Shown here: piece after piece, positions 26,299-34,818 of the stretch
How the letters are laid out: each line of letters opens with the position of its first letter
Numbering within the stretch: the stretch's first letter is position 1
NCBI RefSeq assembly: GCF_000814475.1
Contig: NZ_JSVC01000007.1
Span: 62,001 to 126,000, forward strand
Origin: Flavihumibacter solisilvae
GTDB taxonomy: Bacteria > Bacteroidota > Bacteroidia > Chitinophagales > Chitinophagaceae
DNA length: 64,000 nucleotides
Direction of reading: 5' to 3'
Position numbers and translations under genes: made by a program
Notes under the pieces: generated by a model
Seen by the model: only the letters and a program-made list of their open reading frames with translations
The model's database searches: none
Told to the model about the DNA's origin: nothing

Positions 26299-27353
26299 AT
26301 GCAATCGTTTACATTAGCTGAACATCCACACAAGAGACTGAATATCCTTACAGGAGAATGGATTCTGGTATCGCCTCACCGGACAAGACGGCCCTGGCAG
26401 GGTAAGGTGGAAAAGCCGGAGCAGGACCAACTACCCGCGTTCGATCATAGCTGTTATTTATGTCCCGGCAACAAACGAGCTGATGGATCAATGAATGAGT
26501 CGTATAGAGGGCCTTACGCTTTTACCAACGATTTTGCTGCATTGGTTCCCGGCACTCCGCAGGGCGAAACGAATATCGGCGGCTTATTAAAGGCAACTGC
26601 CGAAAAGGGTATTTGCAGGGTGATCAGTTTCTCTCCCCGCCATGACCTTACATTGCCACAGCTCGGGATACATGATATTCGGAATGTTGTTGACCTGTGG
26701 TGTGATGAGTTCCACTCATTGGCTGCAGACCCGGATATCCGCTATATCCAGATCTTTGAGAATAAGGGAGCGATTATGGGCCACATCCACACGGACAGAT
26801 CTGGGCTTCTGCGTCTATTCCTGTAGAGATCGAAAAGGAATCGACCCGCCAGCAAATGCATTTTGAAGCCACCGGCAGGACATTACTTGGCGATTACCTG
26901 GATATTGAACTACAAATGAATGAACGGATCGTAACTGCCAATGATCATTTTGTTGCACTGGTTCCGTTTTGGGCCACCTGGCCTTATGAAACGATGATCA
27001 TCAGCCGGAGAGCCGTTCAGTGGATCACGGAATTTACAACGGAAGAAAGGCAGGCTCTTGCGGATATACTTAAAAAGCTTACCTGTAAGTACGATAACCT
27101 GTTCGAAGTTTCATTTCCTTATTCGGCAGGCATTCACCAGGCTCCTGTGAATTGCGGTCATTATGAAGCCTGGCACTGGCATATGCATTTTTATCCACCG
27201 CTTCTGCGTTCTGCATCAATAAAGAAATTTATGGTGGGTTATGAACTACTTGCGAATCCTCAACGCGATATCACAGCGGAATCCGCCGCTGAGAAGCTCC
27301 GAAGTCTCCCTGCTATACATTATACGCAGCAATCAACTGTCATTAACCATTAG
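26299..27353 (+). pseudogene. galT: galT interrupted by a 10-base deletion
   Basis: Galactose-1-phosphate uridylyltransferase transfers UMP from UDP-glucose to galactose-1-phosphate. The first frame (26299-26826) encodes the N-terminal half with the zinc-type [12 protein letters not shown] motif and runs to FENKGAIMG, then leaves the family and stops. The second frame resumes exactly at 26781 with [10 protein letters not shown], including the catalytic HPH (26784-26792), and continues to a normal C-terminus at 27353. Family sequences have G-C-S-N-P-H-P-H-G-Q here, so about 10 bases (the CSN codons plus one base) are missing at 26780/26781. Restoring them gives 354 residues, the normal length. 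The rest is intact, so the lesion is recent or is a sequencing error. Confidence 0.88.
26300..26313. promoter_or_regulatory. LacI-type operator-like sequence at the galT start codon
   Basis: Read on the minus strand, TGTAAACGATTGCA matches the candidate operator before susC (38095-38108) at 13 of 14 positions. It overlaps the galT ATG, so coding constraint or chance is quite possible. Confidence 0.2.
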
Positions 27354-27364
27354 ACCTTGTATCC

Positions 27365-29029
27365 ATGCTTGAGCTTAAAGACTATTTAGTTTTTGGTTGT
27401 TATTTCCTTGTAGTTGCTATTTATGGTTGGTGGGTTTACCGTAAAAAGAAATCTGCCATCGCCAGCAGCAAAGATTATTTCCTCGCAGAAGGTTCACTAA
27501 CATGGTGGGCTATTGGTGCATCGCTGATCGCATCAAACATTTCAGCGGAACAGTTTATCGGCATGAGTGGTTCCGGCTTCAAAATGGGACTCGCAATTGC
27601 AACCTATGAGTGGATGGCGGCCATAACCCTGATTATCGTCGCCATTTTTTTCATCCCTGTTTACCTTAAAAACAAGATCTATACAATGCCCCAGTTCCTC
27701 GAACGAAGGTATAACAGCACAGTAGCTATGATCATGGCCGTTTTCTGGCTGTTGTTGTATGTGCTTGTTAACCTGACCTCCATTCTGTACCTGGGCGCAT
27801 TAGCGGTAAGCAGTATCTCGGGATTCAGTTTTACGGCATGCATGTTAGCACTCGCCTTATTCGCTATCATCATTACGCTTGGTGGAATGAAAGTGATCGG
27901 CTATACTGATGTTATCCAGGTATTCTTCCTGGTGCTTGGCGGGCTTGCCACCACCTATCTTGCTATCGACCTCGTAGCCAATCATTTTGGGGCCGGCAGC
28001 ACATTTGATGGACTCGGGTTGCTTCAGCGGAAGGCAGAATCGCATTTCCATATGATCTTTAAACGCAACGATCCGGACTACCTTGACCTGCCCGGGCTTT
28101 CCGTTTTAATAGGAGGAATGTGGATTGTGAACCTTAACTACTGGGGATGTAACCAGTATATTACCCAAAGGGCACTTGGCGCTGATCTGAAAACCGCAAG
28201 AAACGGAATTCTTTTTGCCGCATTCCTGAAACTTCTCATGCCGGTTATTGTTGTGCTGCCGGGTATTGCTGCCTTTGTTCTATATAAGGAAGGAATTTTT
28301 CAATCCGAAATGATGCAGGCTGGTGAACTGAACCCTGACCGCGCTTATCCAGTGTTGTTAAACCTGCTTCCGGCAGGACTAAAAGGACTTGCATTCGCGG
28401 CATTGACTGCTGCAGTGGTAGCATCCCTCGCAGGCAAGGCAAATAGTATCGCGACGATCTTTACATTAGATATTTACAAAAAGAGAATCAGCCCGGACGC
28501 TTCAGAACAGCAACTGGTTAAGATGGGTAAGTTTACTGTGATCGCCGCTGTAATTCTGGCAGTGCTTATTTCTCCATTTATGGGAATTGACAAAAAGGGC
28601 GGTTTTCAATATATCCAGGAGTATACCGGGTTTGTGTCGCCGGGAATTTTCGCCATGTTCACACTCGGTTTTTTTTGGAAAAAGACTTCATCCAATGCTG
28701 CATTGTTTGCGACCATCGGCGGATTTATATTCTCTGTCGTCCTGAAGTTTCTGCCTGCCATTGTTGACCTTTGCTGGCTATTACCCATTGGATTTGCAGT
28801 CCCTAACACGCATGGTATTTATGAAATTCCTTTTATCGACCGGATGGCCATTGTGTTTGTCGCCTGTGTACTAGGAATGTATATCATCAGTATCCGGGAT
28901 GCAAAACGAAGCCTCAGGCCCAAGGGGCTGGAGATCAACCCTGGTATGTTCCGGATGCATCCGGCCTTCATTGCAGGTTCGTTGATCATTGGCGGAATTA
29001 TTGCGGCTCTGTATACAATTTTCTGGTGA
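27365..29029 (+). CDS. SGLT-type sodium:sugar symporter
   Basis: This 554-residue inner-membrane transporter of the sodium:solute symporter family has about 14 hydrophobic segments. The start MLELKDYLVFGCYFLVVAIYGWWVYRKKK and the region KDYFLAEGSLTWWAIGASLIASNISAEQFIGMSGSG near residues 35-75 are the signature of the vSGLT-like sugar group, with the conserved substrate and sodium site segments. GYTDVIQVFFLVLGG and NYWGCNQYITQRAL are also typical. Following galK and galT, it most likely imports galactose or glucose. Its TGA stop is immediately followed by the convergent stop of the next gene (TGATCA). Confidence 0.93.
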   Translation: MLELKDYLVFGCYFLVVAIYGWWVYRKKKSAIASSKDYFLAEGSLTWWAIGASLIASNISAEQFIGMSGSGFKMGLAIATYEWMAAITLIIVAIFFIPVYLKNKIYTMPQFLERRYNSTVAMIMAVFWLLLYVLVNLTSILYLGALAVSSISGFSFTACMLALALFAIIITLGGMKVIGYTDVIQVFFLVLGGLATTYLAIDLVANHFGAGSTFDGLGLLQRKAESHFHMIFKRNDPDYLDLPGLSVLIGGMWIVNLNYWGCNQYITQRALGADLKTARNGILFAAFLKLLMPVIVVLPGIAAFVLYKEGIFQSEMMQAGELNPDRAYPVLLNLLPAGLKGLAFAALTAAVVASLAGKANSIATIFTLDIYKKRISPDASEQQLVKMGKFTVIAAVILAVLISPFMGIDKKGGFQYIQEYTGFVSPGIFAMFTLGFFWKKTSSNAALFATIGGFIFSVVLKFLPAIVDLCWLLPIGFAVPNTHGIYEIPFIDRMAIVFVACVLGMYIISIRDAKRSLRPKGLEINPGMFRMHPAFIAGSLIIGGIIAALYTIFW

Positions 29030-32000
29030 TCAGGGCTGAACTTCCCGTTTGTCTCCTTTATAATTGGTGATGACAATCTTAGTTGCATTTTCAGGCATTT
29101 CGAGAAAACGTGACGACTGAGACAGGAACCCGTTTCCATGATAGAATTCGATTTTCTGTTTCCTGTTGCCGACGAAGTGTATTTCTGCTGAAACATCCAA
29201 ATGATCCACTGCAATGGTTTTTTGCAGCATGGCATTTGTACGCGCAAAAACAAGTACACTGTCCTGGTTCTGTGTGGCAACAAATGCAGGCCCTGCAGGG
29301 GTCTTAACAACTGATAATGCCTTGGCGTCACCGCCGACAAAAAAACCTGCATCTGAAATTGACCATGGGGTGAATATGCCTTTACCGTCACCTTTCATAA
29401 ACAGTCCCATGAATGCGTCATGGCGGCCGCTGTAAGGTTCCATTCCATAATCGTTCCCGGTTAAGAGGAGATCCGGGTTCCCATCATGATCAACATCATG
29501 TGCCTGCATTCCGAATACTGGCGCCTCCTGTGCGGAAAGAGGCAGGGAAGAAAGTTGAAACCGGCCATTACCTTTATTTTCAATATAGCTGCTAGCCATA
29601 TGCGTAGCGCTAAAGGTTGATGCACTTTGCCTTTCTTCTGATGTAAGGAGTTCGTTCAATGAGGCCTTCCCATACGCACTGTAGGTCGGAAATCTCTTCC
29701 GGATCGAGATCATCTGGCTGATCATATCATCTCTCGCTGAAAGGGGGTAAGGTCGACGCTTTTCATCGAAACCCTTCATGTAACAAAATACTAAAGGGTC
29801 TACAAGACCATTGCCGTCAAAGTCGTTGGCGATCAATTGAAGTGGTTCAGTTGCTGAGGCTTTGTAATTTGAATTCAGACCAAGGTTACCCGCCACATAA
29901 TCTATATCTCCATCAAGGTCGAAATCAGCAGCAGCGATGCTGTTCCACCAACCGGTATATTTTTCGATGCCGCTATTTTTCAATGGCGTAAAACGATGTC
30001 CGTCATTTTTAAAGAATGATACCGGCTTCCATTCGCCCGTGATAAGGAGGTCGGGTTTGCCATCGTTGTCATAATCAGACCATAAGCCATCGGTTACCAT
30101 GCCGATATCTTTCAGTTCAGGGCAATACTTTTCAGTTACATCAGAAAAGCTTCCGCCAAGATTCATCAATAAAGAGCAGGGAGGCGCGAGAGGGTATGCG
30201 CCTGAAACAACCCTGCCTGCTACAAACAGATCGAGATCCCCATCTGCATCAAAATCTGAAGCACGAACGCAGGACCCGTTGCTGAACATTTTAGGAAGAG
30301 CTGAATACCTGGGCTCAAAGTATCCATGGCCGTCGTTGAAGTAAAGGACGTCCTGGCTGGAGGGCTGGTCGGGAGCCAGTTCATAGCTTCCGCTAACAAT
30401 ATACAGATCATTGTCGCCATCGTTGTCAGCATCAAATAGCAACGCACCCATATCTTCGCCGGGATGGCCGTCGTTGACCCTTAGGCGCGTGGTATCTGCA
30501 TGGAAATTTCCCTTCTCATCCTGCAGGAAAAAACAACCTTTGAAACCAACGGCGCCCCCAATGTAAAAATCATCCGTCCCATTTTTGTCGATATCACCTA
30601 CTGCTATCCCCGGGCCATACTGACTCAGTTTATGGGGCAATGTGGACTGGCGGTTGTAGTCGATCGCGTCTTTTTCGCGATGCTTATATTGTATGCCTAA
30701 TGACGAATTCACCTGTTTCAGAAGTGAAACCCTGGCTGTTATAGCTGCCGGCGGACTTTGGGAAGCTTTTGATTGTTCAAGCCGCAATGATCTGACAAAA
30801 TTAATGCTGGTAAGTTTTTGCTTGCTTCCATCCGGCCAGGTGATAATGAGAGAGTCAATCAACTTCGATTTGCCTCCAGAAAACAACGGCCGGTCATCAA
30901 CGGTGGAAAGATAGCCACGGCATGGCTGATGTTCATATACCTGCTGTTTCCCATCGTAATAGAGATTTACTTTCGCACCGATTCCCCTGGTGTTTTTCCC
31001 GGTGCCTTTAAACTCCAGCTGCATTACATTAGCTGTCTTGTTTTGCCTGTTCTCATAAAGGAATGCCTCGTCGTTGATGTTATTCATGACAATCTCCAGG
31101 TCCCCGTCATTATCGAGGTCAGCATATGCGGCTCCATTGCTGAACGAAGGATGTTTAATTCCCCAGGCAGCTGTGTTTGAAAAGGAAGCATTGCCGGTAT
31201 TTCTGAAGGCATAATTCGGAAGCTGTACTATTGGAAGTTTTGATGCCATTGCCAGGTTCAGCAGGCCTTTTGTACCACCCTGTCCATTGTTAAACGTGAT
31301 GTAATCGAGATCGGTCACATCGCGGGGCAAACCATTCGTTATTACCAGGTCACGTAACCCGTCGTTATCAAAATCTGCTACCAGCGGGCACCAGCTCCAG
31401 TCTGTCTCGAACATTCCGGACATATATCCCAACTCACTAAAGACAGGGTGGCCGCCTGGTCCGATCCCTTTGTTCAGCTGGAGTACGTTTCGAACATACT
31501 GATGCGAGTATCCAAATTGCCGGCTGTTGAAGTAATTGTAATATTCATTTCCAGAGAGCATCCTTTTTTTACGCAGGTTATCTTCCGGCAACATTTCCAG
31601 GGAAACCAGGTCGATCAGTCCATCATTGTTGATGTCGGCCATATCGGTACCCATCGCATTCCATCCGGTATGTTTAAAGTAATCGGTCAGGCGGTCCGTG
31701 AATGTTCCGTCGCCGTTATTGATGTAAAGCAGGTCATTTGACACAAAGTCGTTGGCAACATAAATGTCAGGCCAGCCATCAAGATTAATATCGCTGATGC
31801 AGGCTGCATGTCCCCAGCCTTCTGTCAGGATTCCTGCCGCCATGGATACATTGGTAAAAGTTTCATTGCCGTTATTCCGGTAAAGCCTGTCTGTATTGTT
31901 TGCCGAACCGTCTTTTAATTTGGGCCTGAAGCGGATAGGCGTTTTCGGGTCATATAGTTCATTGGTCACGAGATACAGGTCGAGATCGCCGTCTCTATCA

Positions 32001-32560
32001 TAGTCGAAGAAAAATCCCTGCGTGCTGAAACCTTTATCAGCGATGTCCCATTTTTCAGCTTCTTCTGCAAAAACAGGAATGCCCTTTGAGTTTAGTCCTT
32101 TATTGATATATAAAAGGTTGGTCCTCTTCTTTTCGTCTTTGCTGAATGAAGCTGCTACGTAAATGTCGTTCCACCCGTCGGCGTTAATGTCAACGACAGA
32201 CACGCCGGTGCACCAGCGTCCCTGGCCGTTTACGCCGGCCACAGTTGTTATATCATTAAAACTTAGTTTTCCTTTGTTCAGGTAGAGTTTATTTTCCACC
32301 ATATTGCCGGCAAAGTAGATGTCCTGCAAGCCGTCGTTGTTGAAGTCCCCGATTCCTACGCCACCACCGTTATAAAGATTTGCCTGTTTTAGGATATTGA
32401 TCGAGTCTGATTCGGTGAGACGGTTATTGAAATGGATGCCGCTATTTGAGGGATTTACCAGTTGGAATAAGGGTGTAACATTAGCCGGTTTTTGTCCACG
32501 GGCCGAAGTGGCACCGAATGAAAATGCCAGTAAACAATAGAGGTAGCTTGTCAGTCGCAT
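29030..32560 (-). CDS. Giant VCBS/FG-GAP repeat protein with ASPIC/UnbV domain
   Basis: This exported protein of 1,176 residues has a signal peptide (about residues 1-22, ending ARGQ). I count 14 calcium-loop-like units of the DxDxDGxxD type (for example DFNNDGLQDIYF, DYDRDGDLDLYL, DADNDGDNDLYI, DVDHDGNPDLLL), which build beta-propellers of the integrin-alpha/VCBS kind. An ASPIC/UnbV domain lies near residues 520-600 (TRGIGAKVNLYYDGK, then YLSTVDDRPLFSGG and ITWPDGSKQKL). Such CRTAC1-like proteins are abundant in Bacteroidota and may bind glycans or proteins at the surface. The gene is divergent from a haloperoxidase-like gene, a pairing worth attention. Confidence 0.9.
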   Translation of the reverse strand: MRLTSYLYCLLAFSFGATSARGQKPANVTPLFQLVNPSNSGIHFNNRLTESDSINILKQANLYNGGGVGIGDFNNDGLQDIYFAGNMVENKLYLNKGKLSFNDITTVAGVNGQGRWCTGVSVVDINADGWNDIYVAASFSKDEKKRTNLLYINKGLNSKGIPVFAEEAEKWDIADKGFSTQGFFFDYDRDGDLDLYLVTNELYDPKTPIRFRPKLKDGSANNTDRLYRNNGNETFTNVSMAAGILTEGWGHAACISDINLDGWPDIYVANDFVSNDLLYINNGDGTFTDRLTDYFKHTGWNAMGTDMADINNDGLIDLVSLEMLPEDNLRKKRMLSGNEYYNYFNSRQFGYSHQYVRNVLQLNKGIGPGGHPVFSELGYMSGMFETDWSWCPLVADFDNDGLRDLVITNGLPRDVTDLDYITFNNGQGGTKGLLNLAMASKLPIVQLPNYAFRNTGNASFSNTAAWGIKHPSFSNGAAYADLDNDGDLEIVMNNINDEAFLYENRQNKTANVMQLEFKGTGKNTRGIGAKVNLYYDGKQQVYEHQPCRGYLSTVDDRPLFSGGKSKLIDSLIITWPDGSKQKLTSINFVRSLRLEQSKASQSPPAAITARVSLLKQVNSSLGIQYKHREKDAIDYNRQSTLPHKLSQYGPGIAVGDIDKNGTDDFYIGGAVGFKGCFFLQDEKGNFHADTTRLRVNDGHPGEDMGALLFDADNDGDNDLYIVSGSYELAPDQPSSQDVLYFNDGHGYFEPRYSALPKMFSNGSCVRASDFDADGDLDLFVAGRVVSGAYPLAPPCSLLMNLGGSFSDVTEKYCPELKDIGMVTDGLWSDYDNDGKPDLLITGEWKPVSFFKNDGHRFTPLKNSGIEKYTGWWNSIAAADFDLDGDIDYVAGNLGLNSNYKASATEPLQLIANDFDGNGLVDPLVFCYMKGFDEKRRPYPLSARDDMISQMISIRKRFPTYSAYGKASLNELLTSEERQSASTFSATHMASSYIENKGNGRFQLSSLPLSAQEAPVFGMQAHDVDHDGNPDLLLTGNDYGMEPYSGRHDAFMGLFMKGDGKGIFTPWSISDAGFFVGGDAKALSVVKTPAGPAFVATQNQDSVLVFARTNAMLQKTIAVDHLDVSAEIHFVGNRKQKIEFYHGNGFLSQSSRFLEMPENATKIVITNYKGDKREVQP

Positions 32561-32707
32561 GAGCAGTCGTTGTATATCGCAATCTAAAATTTCAGTCGCG
32601 GTAAGCCTATATCATGCAGGCATTAAGAAACATAGTGAATACAAAATGATAAAGAATGGACAAATACTGCCCGCTTGATTGCCTAGATTGCTAACCGATC
32701 GAGCCAT

Positions 32708-34036
32708 ATGCGACTTCAATTGATTATTGCAACAGTTTTCCTGCCACTATTTGCCTTTACGATTCCAGGCAAAGATGACTGGCGTGGAAGAGCCGACGAT
32801 CCAACGATCGTTCATCGCACTATAAAACGAATTACCGATGTGATTGTTTACGATGTATATAGTCCACCCGTCGCCAGCCGTACCTATGCATATATCGCCG
32901 TCGCAGGTTATGAGGCAGCAAGGAATGGCAACAATTCATACCTGAGTCTTTCAGGACAACTCAACCAGTTAACAGGCCTACCGCAACCTGGTAGTGACAG
33001 GCCCTATAGTTTTTCGATAGCTGCCGCACATGCTATGCTCAAAGTAGCGCAGACAATGGTCATTTCTGAAGACAGCATCCTTGTCTTCGACAGGCAGTTG
33101 CAGAAAGAATGGCGATCAATGGGTGTTCCGGAAGCCGTCTTAATCAATTCATTGCAGTACGGTGAAGCCGTGGCTCTTCACATCATAAAATGGGCAGGCG
33201 GTGACATGTACAAGCAGACCAGGTCCTATCCGAAATTTGATGTGGATGAAGAGGCGTCAACCTGGAAGCCCACTGCACCTGCTTACATGAAGGCTGTTGA
33301 GCCTCATTGGAATAAGATCAGGCCATTCCTGATTGATTCAGCCCAGCAGTTCAAACCTGAACCCGCCGTTCATTTCTCAACAGATTCTTCAAGCCAATTT
33401 TTCGCCTTCGCGAAGGAGGTTTACCTGGCAGGGAAGAACCTGAGTTCAGAGCAGGTCGCAATTGCAGATTTCTGGGACTGCAACCCTTTCAGGATGAACG
33501 TCAGCGGCCACGTGATGTTCGCAACTAAAAAAATCTCGCCGGGCGGGCATTGGATCAACATCAATGCTACCGCATGTGAGATTGTGAAAGCCGATATAAT
33601 GCGGTCGCTGGAATCATATGCATGTCTCGCTTTAACAATGGCGGATGCGTTCATTATATGTTGGGACGAGAAATACCGGAGTCGCGTTATACGCCCCGAA
33701 ACCTATATCAACCTGTATATTGAAAAGGACTGGATGCCTATTCTGCAAACACCTCCATTTCCGGAATATACCAGTGGGCATAGTGTAGTTTCAGCAGCGG
33801 CCGCAGTTATTCTCACGAAATTGTTTGGTGAAAGTTTTAAGTACACAGATGACACGGAACAGTCATTCGGATTGCCCGCAAGAAATTTCAATTCTTTCCG
33901 GCAAGCGGCTGAAGAGGCAGCCATCAGCAGGTTGTACGGTGGTATTCATTATATGCCGGCAATTAAGTTTGGATTTAACGCAGGAGAGAAGCTGGGCAAT
34001 CATATCACGCGTAAACTCCGCACAAAAGGTTCCTAA
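32708..34036 (+). CDS. Vanadium-dependent haloperoxidase-like / PAP2-superfamily protein
   Basis: This exported protein of 442 residues has a hydrophobic N-terminus (about residues 1-19). The C-terminal all-helical domain has the three vanadate/phosphate-binding motifs of the superfamily: KxxxxxRP as KYRSRVIRPETY, PEYTSGHS near residue 351, and SRLYGGIHY near 407. The N-terminal helical part and the SPPVASRTYAYIAVAGYEA segment match the Bacteroidota haloperoxidase-related group rather than lipid phosphatases. It could be a haloperoxidase or an acid-phosphatase-like enzyme; the sequence does not decide. It overlaps the convergent response regulator gene at the stop (CTAA). Confidence 0.85.
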   Translation: MRLQLIIATVFLPLFAFTIPGKDDWRGRADDPTIVHRTIKRITDVIVYDVYSPPVASRTYAYIAVAGYEAARNGNNSYLSLSGQLNQLTGLPQPGSDRPYSFSIAAAHAMLKVAQTMVISEDSILVFDRQLQKEWRSMGVPEAVLINSLQYGEAVALHIIKWAGGDMYKQTRSYPKFDVDEEASTWKPTAPAYMKAVEPHWNKIRPFLIDSAQQFKPEPAVHFSTDSSSQFFAFAKEVYLAGKNLSSEQVAIADFWDCNPFRMNVSGHVMFATKKISPGGHWININATACEIVKADIMRSLESYACLALTMADAFIICWDEKYRSRVIRPETYINLYIEKDWMPILQTPPFPEYTSGHSVVSAAAAVILTKLFGESFKYTDDTEQSFGLPARNFNSFRQAAEEAAISRLYGGIHYMPAIKFGFNAGEKLGNHITRKLRTKGS

Positions 34037-34806
34037 TCCTTTCGTTCGTTAGCTTTTTTCTGCATGTAGTCGCTGGGCGTCATTTTAAATTGCTTCAGGA
34101 AATTCCTGGCAAAGTTGCTCTGCGAACTGAATCCAACCATGTTGGATATTTCATAGATCCGGTGCTCTCCTTCTGCAAGATACTCGGCAGCTTTTTTCAG
34201 GCGTGTAATGTTAATGAGTTCGAGCGGTGTAAGATCCGAAACTGCCTTGATTTTCCTGTATAACGTGATCCTGCTCATGGTCATTTTTCTGGCAAGCTTT
34301 TCAACGTCGAGGTCGGCATCTTCGATGTTCCTGCAGATAGCATCGTTCAATTGCTCAAGGAATTTTTCATCAGCTTTCGTATGCGCCATGCTCCTGATAT
34401 GAACAAGGGGTGACTGGGCGAAATATTGCCGGATATTATTCCGGTTGTTCAGGAGACTCGCGATCTGGGCCTGCAGGTGTTCTTTCGAGAAAGGTTTTTC
34501 TATGTAAGCATCCGCACCAAGTTCCAGTCCCTCAATCTTTGACTGGATCGTGTTTTTGGCCGTGAGCAGGATAACGGGGATATGCGAGTACTCAACGTTT
34601 GTTTTGATCTTTTTGCATAACTCAAATCCGTCCATCTCCAGCATCATCACATCGGATACAACAAGCTGGATCGCTTCTGCGGCAAGCTTTACTAATGCTT
34701 CGGCACCGTTATGTGCAGTATGTATCCTGTATTTGGGTTTAAGAATGCGTTCGAGAAATTCCAGGATTTCTTCTTCGTCGTCCACAAGCAGTATATCAGG
34801 CAGCAT
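34033..34806 (-). CDS. Response regulator with AraC-type DNA-binding domain
   Basis: This 257-residue protein has a receiver domain (residues 1-122; acidic pocket D9-D10-E11, phospho-acceptor D52, K104 in IEKPFS) and a C-terminal AraC/XylS double helix-turn-helix (about 150-255; MSRITLYRKIKAVSDLTPLELINITRLKKA, then EISNMVGFSSQSNFARNFLKQF). This is exactly the C-terminal half of a classical hybrid two-component system. It starts 12 bases after the kinase stop, in the same frame, and only a TAA and four codons separate them. It presumably activates the adjacent susC operon. Confidence 0.93.
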   Translation of the reverse strand: MLPDILLVDDEEEILEFLERILKPKYRIHTAHNGAEALVKLAAEAIQLVVSDVMMLEMDGFELCKKIKTNVEYSHIPVILLTAKNTIQSKIEGLELGADAYIEKPFSKEHLQAQIASLLNNRNNIRQYFAQSPLVHIRSMAHTKADEKFLEQLNDAICRNIEDADLDVEKLARKMTMSRITLYRKIKAVSDLTPLELINITRLKKAAEYLAEGEHRIYEISNMVGFSSQSNFARNFLKQFKMTPSDYMQKKANERKD

Positions 34807-34818
34807 ATCGTTTGGATT

